Source: DASXIF01 sp036498145 (GTDB taxonomy: Bacteria; Actinomycetota; Actinomycetes; Mycobacteriales; Jatrophihabitantaceae). Taken from it: 64,000 bases of DNA. The position numbers and the translations under genes are program-made. Positions 9,436 through 18,125 of this stretch are shown here, piece after piece. Where the stretch lies: the NCBI GenBank assembly GCA_963708625.1, contig CAVPSV010000005.1, forward strand, positions 334,359 to 398,358, written 5' to 3'. The notes beneath the pieces are model-generated. The model was not told where the DNA came from. It saw only the letters and a program-made list of their open reading frames with translations, and did no database searches. Each line of letters opens with the position of its first letter. The stretch's first letter is position 1.

Positions 9436-9498
9436 GCGTGTCCTCGCTCCGCTTCGGGGACTCCCTCGTGCCCTCTCTCCGCTCCGGGCACGCATGAG
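9431..9498. repeat. 68-bp element bounded by 10-bp inverted repeats
   Basis: CTCATGCGTG at 9431-9440 and CACGCATGAG at 9489-9498 are perfect inverted repeats. Between them lie two related segments (cgctccgcttcgggg and ctccgctccggg). The element covers the start codon and upstream region of the crotonase. It has no coding capacity and resembles REP-like extragenic DNA. Confidence 0.55.
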
Positions 9499-9523
9499 GC
9501 TCCACGCACACTGTCCCCATCGA

Positions 9524-9541
9524 TTCGCTCGCTGCGCTCGC
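9524..9541. repeat. 18-bp dispersed repeat, copy 2
   Basis: Identical to 963-980. Here it lies between the 68-bp element and the thioredoxin-like gene. Both copies are in promoter-proximal DNA. Confidence 0.6.
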
Positions 9542-9599
9542 TCATGCCGCGACCTCACCGGGGGCACAGCCGATTGTCAACGTCTGGGAGAATGGGCGC

Positions 9600-10601
9600 A
9601 TGTCCCCAGCAGCACCCAGGCGCCCGGCGCCGCCGGCGACGATCCCGGCGGCGATGGCCGGCGCGGTCGATCTCGCCGCGGTGCGCGCGCGCAGCGAGGC
9701 AGCCGCGCGGGCCGCGGAAGCGCCGGTCCCGACCGCAGGCGCGTACGTGGTTGACGTGACCGAGGCCACGTTCCAGAGCGAGGTGCTGGACCGTTCGTTC
9801 CAGGTGCCGGTGCTCATCGACCTGTGGGCGGACTGGTGCCAGCCGTGCAAGCAGCTCTCGCCCATCCTGGAGCGGCTCGCGAATGAAAGCGGCGGTGCTT
9901 GGGTGCTCGCGAAGATCGACGTGGACGCCAACCCCCGCATCTCGCAGGCGCTGCAGGTGCAGAGCATTCCGACGGTGTTCGCGGTCATCGGCGGCCAGCT
10001 GGCACCCGGCTTCCAGGGCGCGCTGCCCGAGGCCCAGGTGCGGCAGTTCGTCGACGCGGTGATCGACGCCGGTCGCGAGTCGAAGCTGCCCGGAATGCCG
10101 CCGGGAGAGCCTGGCGGGGACGTAGCGGGCGGGGCGCAGCCGGACGAGGCAGGCATGAGCGACGCGGCGCAGGACGTGCCGGGCCTGCCGGAGGACGCCC
10201 GGCTCGTCGCCGCCGAAGATGCGCTCGAGGACGGTGACTTCGACACCGCGGTGGCCCGCTACCAGGAGGTCGTGGCCTCGGAGCCGGGCAACGAACAGGC
10301 ACGGCTGGCGCTCGGTCAGGCGCGGTTGCTGCAGCGAGTTGCCGGATACCCGTCCGAACTGACGGCGCGGGCCCAGAACGATCCGAACGACGTACCCGGG
10401 AACCTGGCTGCCGCGGATCTGCAGTTCGCCGGGAACCAGATCGACTCGGCGCTCGAACGGCTCGTCGGCTTGCTTGCGCGCACCTCGGCGGAGGATCGTG
10501 ACGCCGTGCGCGAGCGCCTGATCGAATACTTCGACCTACTCGGCCCGGACGACCCACGCGTCGGGCCGGCCCGCAGGCGGATGGCGCAGGTGTTGTTCTG
10601 A
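9600..10601 (+). CDS. ybbN: Thioredoxin-fold/TPR co-chaperone, YbbN (CnoX)-like
   Basis: A 333-aa protein with a thioredoxin domain at about residues 48-160 containing the motif DLWADWCQPCKQLSP (Cys80 and Cys83). Helical TPR-like repeats follow in the C-terminal half (DARLVAAEDALEDGDFDTAVARY and onward), separated by a Gly/Pro-rich linker. This is the layout of YbbN/CnoX chaperedoxins, which bind unfolded or oxidation-threatened clients and can hand them to chaperones; a function beyond that is inferred. Its position near glgB/glgE/glgP mirrors M. tuberculosis Rv1324. ATG 9600 is the first good start; the N-terminal 45 residues are Ala/Pro-rich and probably disordered. Cytoplasmic, no signal peptide. 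Confidence 0.85.
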   Translation: MSPAAPRRPAPPATIPAAMAGAVDLAAVRARSEAAARAAEAPVPTAGAYVVDVTEATFQSEVLDRSFQVPVLIDLWADWCQPCKQLSPILERLANESGGAWVLAKIDVDANPRISQALQVQSIPTVFAVIGGQLAPGFQGALPEAQVRQFVDAVIDAGRESKLPGMPPGEPGGDVAGGAQPDEAGMSDAAQDVPGLPEDARLVAAEDALEDGDFDTAVARYQEVVASEPGNEQARLALGQARLLQRVAGYPSELTARAQNDPNDVPGNLAAADLQFAGNQIDSALERLVGLLARTSAEDRDAVRERLIEYFDLLGPDDPRVGPARRRMAQVLF

Positions 10602-10636
10602 CCGCGCTGAGCCGCCCGAACCCCGTACCGGCTCCC

Positions 10637-11608
10637 GTGCAAGATGCGGAGTTTCGTCGCGTCCGGCATCTGGTCGCGGCGAGCGTGGGGGATCCGCTGG
10701 CGCCGTTCGCGTTGCGACCGGAGAAGAAGTACGTCTTCGCGCCGGACGGATCGGCGGCCGTCGGGTATTGCGTGCGGCTGGGCACGGCAGTGGCAAGTGG
10801 CGATCCGGTCGGATCGGTGACGGCATGGCGCAGCGCGGTGCAGGCGTTCGTTCGCAACGCCAACGAACGCGGGTTGCGGGTCGCGGTGCTGGGGGCCGGC
10901 GAGCGAGCTCGTCCGCTGTGGGCCGAACATGGCCTGAGCAGTGTGCCGATCGGGCGCGATGTGGTGGTGCGGCGCGCGGACTTCGTGCTCACCGGGCGGC
11001 GCTTCCGCAACCTTCGCCAGGCGATCAAGCGATCGCACAACGCGGGTGTGTGCGTGGAATTTGTGCGCGAGGGCGAACTCGATGCCGACGGCATCGCCGA
11101 GCTGCGAGCGCTGTTGCGTGGCTCACGACGGGTGGACACGCGCGGCTTCTCGATGATCCTCGGCCGCCTCTTCGACGGCCGATCACCCGATGCCGTGCTC
11201 GCGATCGCACGTGACGCGCGCGGCACGGCAATAGCGGTGCACCGGTACCTGTGGGCCGGTCAGCACGATCTGTCCCTCGACCTGCCGATCCGTTCACCGC
11301 ACGCATCGAACGGCGTCGACGAGCGCATCGTCGCCGAAGTGGTGCAGTGGGGCAAGCAGCATGGCGTGGAACGGATCTCGCTCGCCTTCGCGCCGTTCCC
11401 GGACCTTTTCGTCAATCGCAGCCACCTCGGGCTGCTGGCGAAGGTGGCCTACGGCGCAGTGCACCTGCTCGACCCGTTGATCAGTGTGGAACGGCTATAC
11501 CGGTACCTGCGGAAGTTCCACGCGTTCGATCAGGAGCGCTATGTGATGCTGCGCTGGCGGCAGGTGGCGATCGTCGCCCTGGCATTGCTGCTGCTCGAAT
11601 TCAGCTGA
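10637..11608 (+). CDS. DUF2156 (phosphatidylglycerol lysyltransferase C-terminal domain) protein
   Basis: A 323-aa protein matching the GNAT-like catalytic domain of aminoacyl-phosphatidylglycerol synthases. Supporting segments are PEKKYVFAPDGSAAVGYCVR, VASGDPVGSVTAWRSAVQAF, RRFRNLRQAIKRSHNAGVCV and the C-terminal ISLAFAPFPDLFVNRSHLGL. It lacks the long N-terminal membrane flippase domain of MprF and has only a hydrophobic C-terminal stretch (VAIVALALLLLEF). It could transfer lysine or another amino acid from aminoacyl-tRNA to a lipid, but stand-alone DUF2156 proteins are not well characterised. GTG 10637 is the first start after the upstream stop at 10601, giving a 35-nt gap and probable co-transcription with ybbN. 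Confidence 0.75.
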   Translation: MQDAEFRRVRHLVAASVGDPLAPFALRPEKKYVFAPDGSAAVGYCVRLGTAVASGDPVGSVTAWRSAVQAFVRNANERGLRVAVLGAGERARPLWAEHGLSSVPIGRDVVVRRADFVLTGRRFRNLRQAIKRSHNAGVCVEFVREGELDADGIAELRALLRGSRRVDTRGFSMILGRLFDGRSPDAVLAIARDARGTAIAVHRYLWAGQHDLSLDLPIRSPHASNGVDERIVAEVVQWGKQHGVERISLAFAPFPDLFVNRSHLGLLAKVAYGAVHLLDPLISVERLYRYLRKFHAFDQERYVMLRWRQVAIVALALLLLEFS

Positions 11609-11625
11609 CCCGCCGGCTCCGGCAA

Positions 11626-11652
11626 CGCTCGGTCGGCTGAACCGACCGAGCG
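11626..11652. terminator. Bidirectional hairpin terminator
   Basis: CGCTCGGTCGG, loop CTGAA, CCGACCGAGCG: an 11-bp perfect stem. It sits between the convergent DUF2156 gene (ends 11608) and the lysine-rich gene (ends 11655). There is no T-tract, as is common for high-GC actinobacteria. Confidence 0.7.
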
Positions 11653-11654
11653 GC

Positions 11655-12392
11655 TCAGCCGAGCAGGGACGCGACGGCGGCGCGCATCCGGGTCACACCT
11701 GCCGTCAAGTCCGTCGCGAGTGCCCCCACTACCTTGTCGCGGTCGGAGTGTTCCCCGACGGTCGTGCTCTTGGCCAACTGCCGCAGGGCTTTGTAGCTCG
11801 CCAGGTAGGCCTCGTGTGCGTCCTTGATCTCGTTGTAGGCGCCCGCCTTACCTGGCAGCGTCACCTGGAAGGTCACTGCGCGCATGTCTTTGATGAAATC
11901 CTCGTACCTCTTCGTCACGACCGGCATGAGCTTGTAGAGGTCCGTCTTCGCGGCCGCGTCCAGCCAGGTGGTGGCCCCGGTGGCGTCCTGCGCGATCACG
12001 GCCCTGGTCTTTTCGAGCTGGCCCGGATCCGGACTGCCGGGAACGACGAGCTGGTGAAACTCGACAACCTTGCCGATCAGCTTGGTCAGCACACTCAGGT
12101 CGGCATTGGCCGCGGTTTCCAGTTTCTGCACGTCCTTGCCGAGGGTGTCCAGGTAGCCCTTGGCGCCGAGGACCGACTTGCCGCCCTTGGTCTGGTAGGT
12201 GCCGAGATCCTTCCGCAAGGACGCCGTCGCGGCGAGCAGCGGCTTGTAGCCCTTTGCCGACGCCGCGTACACCTTGTCCAGGCGGTCCCCGATGCTGACG
12301 CTGGTGACGGCACCTTTCTTGACGTGCGCGGCATCGCGCGCGGTGGTCCATTCCTTGCGCTTGGCCTTCCAGGCATCCATCGTCACCGGCAT
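11655..12392 (-). CDS. Lysine-rich helical protein, paralogue A (unknown)
   Basis: A 245-aa protein that I do not recognise. It is rich in Lys and Ala, predicted mostly alpha-helical, with no signal peptide, membrane segment or cysteine. The N-terminal MPVTMDAWKAKRKEW contains a W-K-x-K pattern. YEDFIK (163-168) followed by F175 and LPG (179-181) recurs in the protein at 48949-49665 as YDDFIK ... F ... LPG. KKG (25-27), then IG and L-x-K near residues 34-40, resembles the divergent neighbour at 12629. ATG 12390-12392 is fixed by an excellent Shine-Dalgarno AAGGAGGT with an 8-nt spacer. Codon use is visibly more A-rich than in flanking genes, partly because of lysine AAG. It is head-to-head with paralogue B. 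Confidence 0.75.
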   Translation of the reverse strand: MPVTMDAWKAKRKEWTTARDAAHVKKGAVTSVSIGDRLDKVYAASAKGYKPLLAATASLRKDLGTYQTKGGKSVLGAKGYLDTLGKDVQKLETAANADLSVLTKLIGKVVEFHQLVVPGSPDPGQLEKTRAVIAQDATGATTWLDAAAKTDLYKLMPVVTKRYEDFIKDMRAVTFQVTLPGKAGAYNEIKDAHEAYLASYKALRQLAKSTTVGEHSDRDKVVGALATDLTAGVTRMRAAVASLLG

Positions 12393-12400
12393 GTTCTCCG

Positions 12401-12408
12401 ACCTCCTT
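12401..12408 (-). promoter_or_regulatory. Strong ribosome-binding site AAGGAGGT
   Basis: On the minus strand AAGGAGGT lies 8 nt before the ATG at 12392. It decides the start against a longer in-frame reading that begins at 12629. A canonical site of this strength is unusual in a window where many starts look leaderless. Confidence 0.75.
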
Positions 12409-12613
12409 GGCGGCCCGAGGTCAGGCCGAGTGAGCGCGTGGCGCGCGCCAGCGGTCCAGTTTCCCCCGAAGGAGCCCACCTGGGAAGCCAGCGGGCCTCG
12501 GTGCGACGAGGTCAATTGACGAGCCTCGACGTAGCAACGTCTGTTGGTTAACATCCGCCTTATACGCTCGACAACCTTGCCAGGGGCGGAACCCCGGGGG
12601 CGAGAGGTCGCGC

Positions 12614-12620
12614 GGAGGGG
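12614..12620 (+). promoter_or_regulatory. Ribosome-binding site GGAGGGG
   Basis: GGAGGGG with an 8-nt spacer precedes ATG 12629. The 236-bp divergent intergenic region 12393-12628 must hold both promoters; TTGACG near 12515 is a -35 candidate, but no matching -10 is clear. Confidence 0.65.
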
Positions 12621-12628
12621 AACAGACA

Positions 12629-13393
12629 ATGCCAGTTCGTCAACTGCCGAAGATCCTGACCGTCACCGACTGGAATGCGAAGAAGGGCGTCATCGCGAAG
12701 ATGGCCGGCGAGACCGGTATCGGCGCGCAACTCACCAAGCTCAAGGGCGTGTGGGAGAAGACGCCATGGCAGGTGCTCGATCCGGATCAGGCGGTGCTGG
12801 CCGCCAAGGTCACCCGTGGCTCATCCGCTCTCATCGACACGCTGCAGCCGGCCGCAAAGGCGCAATACGGCAAGATCGAGGCGCTGCGAAAGGAACTCTT
12901 CGCGTTCGCCGGTTTCGCCGACGAGGTCGAGGCGAAGTTCAAGAAGTCCAAGGTCATTCCGTCGTCATCGACACAACATGTCAAGAACATGGCAGCCGAG
13001 GCGCGCACCTTCGCCACCTCGTTGAAGAATATCGGCGAGGACTGGGCCAAGGTGCGCAAGCAGTACGCCGATCAGGAAGCCAAGAACAAGGCCATGGCGC
13101 TGCAGACGATCAAGCCGTACTTCGTCTCAATCCGCGACTACGGCAAGCAGGCCCTGAAGAACCCGACCGTCGCGCAATACAAGGGTGAAGCGAAAAAGGG
13201 CTTCCACCAGAACATTCGCGGCATTAGTGCCGCACTGGATCGCATGCAGGACCCGGCTCTCGCGGCCTGGAAGGACAAGAACTGGCGGCCGCTGGCGATC
13301 GACTCCTACATTCCCAAGAACGACGGCGAAGTGAGCGCGAAGGTCAATCTCGTCCTGGGCAAGGTCGACGAGCTGGAGCGCCTGGTCGGCTGA
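12629..13393 (+). CDS. Lysine-rich helical protein, paralogue B (unknown)
   Basis: A 254-aa unrecognised protein. It is Lys/Ala-rich and helical, with no signal peptide, no membrane span and no cysteine. The N-terminal region TDWNAKKGVIAKMAGETG, then IGAQLTKLKGVW, resembles the KKG ... IGDRLDKVY stretch of paralogue A across the shared intergenic region. Charged helices such as YGKIEALRKELFAFAGFADE and GEDWAKVRKQYADQEAKNK suggest coiled-coil-prone helices. Start ATG 12629 has a good Shine-Dalgarno (12614-12620). The pair arrangement and similar size suggest duplication and a shared job, but no function is assignable. Confidence is for the gene, not a role. Confidence 0.75.
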   Translation: MPVRQLPKILTVTDWNAKKGVIAKMAGETGIGAQLTKLKGVWEKTPWQVLDPDQAVLAAKVTRGSSALIDTLQPAAKAQYGKIEALRKELFAFAGFADEVEAKFKKSKVIPSSSTQHVKNMAAEARTFATSLKNIGEDWAKVRKQYADQEAKNKAMALQTIKPYFVSIRDYGKQALKNPTVAQYKGEAKKGFHQNIRGISAALDRMQDPALAAWKDKNWRPLAIDSYIPKNDGEVSAKVNLVLGKVDELERLVG

Positions 13394-13404
13394 GGCGCAC
13401 GTGC

Positions 13405-14373
13405 TCAGCCGGTGTGCGGCATCAGCGCGTTGTCCGGGATGACGCCGAGACGGCCGGCCTGGTAGTCCTCGATCGCCTGAATCAGTTCCTCGCGGGTGTT
13501 CATCACGAACGGGCCGTAGTGCGCGACCGGTTCGCGGATCGGCTGGCCACCGAGCAGCACCACTTCCAGCGCCGGCCGGTTCGAATCCTGGCTGTCCCCG
13601 GCGGCGACGGTGATCCGATCGCCCGGTCCGAACACCGCCAGCTGACCGCCATGGATCGGGCGGCCCTCGGCGCCGACCGTGCCTTTACCGGACAGCACGT
13701 AGAGCAGTGCATTGAAGTCGGTACGCCACGGCAGCGAGAGCTGCGCCCCTGGGGAGATGCTCGCGTGCGCCATCGTGATCGGTGTGTAGGTCGAACCCGG
13801 GCCGTGGTACCCGCCGATGTCGCCGGCGATGATGCGCACCAGCGCGCCACCGTCCGCCGAACTCACCAGGGTGGCGTCCCCGCCTTCGATCGCCTGGTAC
13901 TTGGGTGCCGCGAACTTGTCCTTCTTCGGCAGATTCACCCACAGCTGCAGACCGTGGAACGCGCCGCCGGAGACGACCAGTTCCTCGGGCGGTGTCTCGA
14001 TGTGCAAGATCCCGGCTCCTGCGGTCATCCACTGCGTCGCGCCGTTGTTGATCACACCACCGCCGCCGTGGCTGTCCTGGTGCTGGAACGTCCCGTCGAT
14101 CATGTACGTCACCGTCTCGAAGCCCCGGTGCGGGTGCCAGTTCGTGCCCTTCGGCTCTCCCGGCGCGTAATCCACCTCACCCATCTGGTCCATGTGCACG
14201 AACGGGTCGAGGTCTGCGGTGGACACGCCCGCGAACGCGCGCACGACCGGGAAACCCTCACCCTCGTAGCCGCGGGGTCCGGTGGAGATCTGCTTGACCG
14301 CCCGTTCGGAATCGCCGAGGGAAGCGGCTGCGATTCGCGGCAGGGTCAGCGTGTCGGCAGTGATCGCGGGCAT
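13405..14373 (-). CDS. Pirin family protein
   Basis: A 322-aa bicupin of the pirin family. The metal-binding motif NWHPHRGFETVTY near residues 80-92 and the region NGATQWMTAGAGILHIETP supply the histidines and the glutamate normally binding iron; here the usual HSE is HIE. A C-terminal cupin half follows (SLPWRTDFNALLYVLSGKG). Pirins act variously as quercetin dioxygenases or redox-sensing cofactors, so the role is not determined. ATG 14371-14373 has GGAGG with a 6-nt spacer. The 3' end faces the paralogue B gene with 11 nt between them. It lies just downstream of glgB on the same strand, but after an 86-nt gap, so it heads its own unit. Confidence 0.85.
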   Translation of the reverse strand: MPAITADTLTLPRIAAASLGDSERAVKQISTGPRGYEGEGFPVVRAFAGVSTADLDPFVHMDQMGEVDYAPGEPKGTNWHPHRGFETVTYMIDGTFQHQDSHGGGGVINNGATQWMTAGAGILHIETPPEELVVSGGAFHGLQLWVNLPKKDKFAAPKYQAIEGGDATLVSSADGGALVRIIAGDIGGYHGPGSTYTPITMAHASISPGAQLSLPWRTDFNALLYVLSGKGTVGAEGRPIHGGQLAVFGPGDRITVAAGDSQDSNRPALEVVLLGGQPIREPVAHYGPFVMNTREELIQAIEDYQAGRLGVIPDNALMPHTG

Positions 14374-14459
14374 GACGTCCTCCAGCAGGTAGTTGCGAAG
14401 TCAACTGTACTGGCAAACGCGGGTCCGGGCCGGTGCATTCCCGCCGAACGTCGAGCCGA

Positions 14460-16749
14460 TCAGTCCCCGGCGAAGCGGAGCCAGAGCGCGCCCAGCGGGG
14501 GCACTCGCAGCACGACCGAGGCCGGCTGCCCGTGCCATGGCCGCGCCTCGGCGTCGACGCCGCCGAAGTTGCCGACGCCCGAGCCGAAGTACGCCTGCGC
14601 GTCGGTGTTCACCACCTCGTCCCACCGGCCCGCCTTCGGCAGCCCCACCCGGTAGCCCTCGTGCGGTACCGGTGAGAAGTTGGCGATGCATGCCAGCATC
14701 GAGGCGTCCGTGCCGAAGCGCAGGAACGAGTAGATGTTGCCGGCGGCGTCGTTGGCATCGATCCAGCCGAAACCTTCCGGCACGGTGTCCTGCGACCACA
14801 GCGCCGCGGTCTGCCTGGTAGACGCGATTGAGGTCGGTGATCAGACGCGCCACGCCACGATGATCGGGGGCGTCCAGCAGCCACCAGTCCAGCGAGCGGT
14901 TCTCGGCCCACTCGCCGCCCTGCGCGAACTCCTGGCCCATGAACAACAGCTGCTTGCCCGGGTGCGCCCACATGAAGGCGTACAGCGCCCGCAACGTGGC
15001 CATCTGCTGCCAGCGGTCACCGGGGATCTTGTTGAGCAACGATCCCTTGCCATGCACCACCTCGTCGTGTGACAGCGGCAGCACGAAGTTCTCCGTGTAC
15101 GCATACATCATCGAGAACGTCATCTCGTTGTGATGCCACTGCCGGTGCACCGGCTCGTGCGAGATGTAGGCCAGCGTGTCGTGCATCCAGCCCATGTTCC
15201 ATTTGAAGCCGAAGCCCAGACCGCCCAGGTGGGTGGCGCGGGTGACGCCGGGCCACGACGTGGACTCCTCGGCAATGGTCACGACACCGGGCACCCGCTT
15301 GTACACGGTGGCGTTCATCTCCTGCAGGAACGCCACCGCTTCCAGGTTTTCCCGGCCGCCGTGGATGTTCGGCTCCCACTCCCCGTCGTTGCGCGAGTAG
15401 TCCAGATAGAGCATCGAGGCGACGGCGTCCACCCGCAGGCCGTCGACGTGGTACTCCTCTAGCCAGTACAGCGCGTTCGCCACCAGGAAGTTGCGCACTT
15501 CGCTGCGGCCGAAGTCGAATACGTAGGTGCCCCAGTCGGGCTGCTCGCCGCGGCGCGGATCCGCATGCTCGTACAGCGGCGTGCCGTCGAACCTGGCCAG
15601 CGCCCACTCGTCCTTCGGGAAATGCGCGGGCACCCAGTCCACGATGACGCCGATGCCGGCCTGGTGCAGTGCGTCCACCAGGTGCCGAAGCTCGTCCGGG
15701 TCGCCGAAGCGCGCGGACGGCGCGTAGTACGAGGACACCTGATAGCCCCACGAACCACCGAACGGATGCTCGGCCACCGGCAGGAACTCGACATGGGTGA
15801 ACCCGCACTCGAGCACGTGCTGGACGAGTTCGTCGGCCAGCTCGCGGTAGCCAAGTCCCATCCGCCAAGAACCCAGGTGCACCTCGTAGATCGACATCGG
15901 CGCGGCGTGCCACGCGGTGCTCGCGCGGTGCGCCAGCCACGCGGCGTCCTGCCAGTTGTACTGCGAGGTGTACACCACTGACGCCGTGGCCGGCGGTACC
16001 TCGGTACGGAACGCCATCGGGTCGGCTTTGCTACGCCACTGGCCGTCGGCACCGAGCACCTGGAACTTGTAACGGCAGCCGTCACCGACGTCCGGGACGA
16101 ACAGCTCCCACACGCCGGACGAACCCAGCGAGCGCATCGGTAGCGCGCGTCCGGACCAATAGTCGAAGTCGCCGGCGACCCGCACCCCTCGCGCGTTCGG
16201 GGCCCACACCGCGAACGACGTGCCGGTCACCGTTCCGCCCGGGGTCTGGTAGCTGCGCACGTGCGCGCCGAGCACTTGCCACAGGTTCTCGTGCCGACCC
16301 TCGCCGATCAGGTGCAGGTCGACCTCGCCCACTGTCGGCAGCCACCGGTACGGGTCGTCCACCAGGAAGCAGTCGGCGCCGTACTGCACCTCGAGCCGGT
16401 AGTCCGCGGGCGGCCCGGCGAGCACCCCCTCGAACAGGCCACCGTCGTGCACCCGCAGCATCGGCACCCGAGCGTCGCCGGCGACCACGGTCACCGCCGC
16501 CGCCTCCGGTCGCAGCGTGCGGATCACCGTGGTGCCGTCCGCGCTGGGGTGGGCACCCAGGATGCCGTGCGGGTCGGGGTCAGCGCCGGCCACCAGCCGG
16601 TCCAGTGCATCGCGCGGCGGGGTGGGAGATGCATGCCGCGCAACCGGCGCAACCGGCGCAGCCGGCGCAGCCGGTGCCGCGGGAGTCGCGGGTGGAGTCG
16701 CCGCTGGTGTCGCGGCTGGAGTTGCCGGTGGCGATCCGGGCTTGGTCAT
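14460..16749 (-). CDS. glgB: 1,4-alpha-glucan branching enzyme (3' frameshift)
   Basis: About 763 aa, GH13_9. It makes alpha-1,6 branches in glycogen-type glucan. An N-terminal CBM48 region (GTSFAVWAPNARGVRVAGDF) precedes the catalytic barrel with DWVPAHF, the nucleophile segment GLRVDAVASMLYLDYSR, the acid/base TIAEESTSWPG and LPLSHDEVVHG. The first ~45 residues are a low-complexity Pro-Ala-Thr-rich extension encoded by tandem repeats (about 16637-16740). A one-base shift near 14810 separates the C-terminal domain, which resumes as EGFGWIDANDAAGNIYSF and ends at 14460. ATG 16747-16749 overlaps the maltokinase stop by 4 nt (ATGA), implying translational coupling. It is the last gene of the glgE-treS-mak-glgB operon. 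Confidence 0.95.
16637..16740. repeat. Degenerate tandem repeats encoding a Pro-Ala-Thr-rich leader of GlgB
   Basis: Imperfect units such as gcaaccggc, gcagccggc and gtcgcgg(c/g)tgga are repeated within the glgB 5' region. They encode alternating PATPAA and PAAPAA units. The repeats are in frame and do not break the gene. Length could vary between strains by slippage. Confidence 0.6.
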
Positions 16750-18125
16750 GACGGTGCCTCCTCGGCAAGGCGGGTCAGCGAGGCCAGCGGGATGGGCAGC
16801 CAGGACGGCCGGTTCCGCGCCTCGTAGACCGCCTCGTAGACGGCCTTGTCGGCTTCCAGAGCACGCAGCAGCACCGCATGCTCCCGCGGGTCGTGCCCAG
16901 ACACCTCGGCGTATCCGGTGCAGAACGCGTCGCGGTTTCGGGTCGTCCATTCCGCGGCGCGATAGTTCAGTTGCGTATCGAAATCGGCTTCGATGACGCG
17001 GTGATGCCCGGCGTAGGAGAACGAACGCAACATCCCCGCGACATCACGAAGCGGCGAATCCGGCAATCGGCGGGCCGAGATCTCAGCCATCGGCTCGCCT
17101 TCGAAGTCGATGATCACCCACCTGGTTACGGTGCGCAGCGCCTGGCCGAGGTGCAGGTCACCGTGGATGCGCTGGACCGGCACGTCCTCGTCGAGTTCCG
17201 CGAAGTCCGCGAACGCACGCTGCAGTGGCGCGGACACCGGGGCCAGGGCTGGGACCACCTCGACGGCCTGCTCCAGGCGCAACCCCATCGCGTCGGCCCG
17301 GGCGCGCAGCACGTCGCGGGGCGCGGTCTCCGATCCGAGCGCGGTGGCGAGGTCGGCATGGGTCTCCGCGACCGCGACGCCCAGGCGATGCGCCTCACCG
17401 GCGAAATCGCCGCCGGCCTCCTCGGCGTGCAGATCACGTTCGGCCATCAGATCCCGCACGCTCGCTTTGGCCAACTCCCACCCGTCGGTCGCGGTGGTGA
17501 GGAACTCCTGCACCATCGCGAGCGCATAGCGCTCACCGTCGATCTCGCCCGCGACCGAACCGAGCAGGCGCGCGATGTGCCGCGCGCCCAGTTCACCGAG
17601 TGCTGCATGGATCTCGATGTCCGGATTCACGCCCGGCTGCAGCCGGCGGAACACCTTCATGATCGCCGCGTCGTCGTAGACCAGCGACGTGTTGGACTGC
17701 TCGGCCGTCAACACCAGGCTGGAGACCTGCTGCGGAATGTCTTCCGGGCCGACGTACCGCTGGAATTCCAGCGGCCCAACGACGCGCGCGGAGCGCACGG
17801 CGTCGAGCCATGCTCCGGTGACGTCCTTGTCGTGTAATGCGTCGTAGATCCACAGCGGGACGTCGTCCACCTTCACCGAACCGAGCAACACATGATCGAG
17901 GGTGTCCACCGGCTCGGCGTGGGTCACCAGCGGCACCTGATAGCGGTCGTGGCCCCCGTCGGCGTACTCGACCTCCGCCAGCCACAGCTCGACCGCGGGC
18001 GGGCCTGCGGCGAACTCCGTCAGCGGGGTCACGTCCACGGACAGCTCGCGTCCCTTGCCGCCGAACCAGCGCTGGGTCGGCAACCAGCGCGCTACCAGTG
18101 GTTGCAGCTCATCGCGCGGTATCAC
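16746..18125 (-). CDS. mak: Maltokinase
   Basis: A 459-aa maltokinase (Pep2 type). It phosphorylates maltose with ATP to alpha-maltose-1-phosphate, the GlgE substrate. The N-terminal cap LVARWLPTQRWFGGKGREL is diagnostic. The aminoglycoside-phosphotransferase-like catalytic core has IHGDLHLGQALRTVTRW (Brenner-like loop) and VIIDFEGEP (metal-binding aspartate). The frame is intact. Start GTG 18123-18125 overlaps the treS stop by 4 nt (GTGA), and its own stop overlaps the glgB start by 4 nt. In some mycobacteria treS and mak are fused; here they are separate. Cytoplasmic. Confidence 0.95.
   Translation of the reverse strand: MIPRDELQPLVARWLPTQRWFGGKGRELSVDVTPLTEFAAGPPAVELWLAEVEYADGGHDRYQVPLVTHAEPVDTLDHVLLGSVKVDDVPLWIYDALHDKDVTGAWLDAVRSARVVGPLEFQRYVGPEDIPQQVSSLVLTAEQSNTSLVYDDAAIMKVFRRLQPGVNPDIEIHAALGELGARHIARLLGSVAGEIDGERYALAMVQEFLTTATDGWELAKASVRDLMAERDLHAEEAGGDFAGEAHRLGVAVAETHADLATALGSETAPRDVLRARADAMGLRLEQAVEVVPALAPVSAPLQRAFADFAELDEDVPVQRIHGDLHLGQALRTVTRWVIIDFEGEPMAEISARRLPDSPLRDVAGMLRSFSYAGHHRVIEADFDTQLNYRAAEWTTRNRDAFCTGYAEVSGHDPREHAVLLRALEADKAVYEAVYEARNRPSWLPIPLASLTRLAEEAPS

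Noticed and set aside
12393..12629. N-terminal extension of paralogue A up to 12629
   Set aside because: The Shine-Dalgarno at 12401-12408 fixes the start at 12392, and the extension would overlap the divergent gene's regulatory region.
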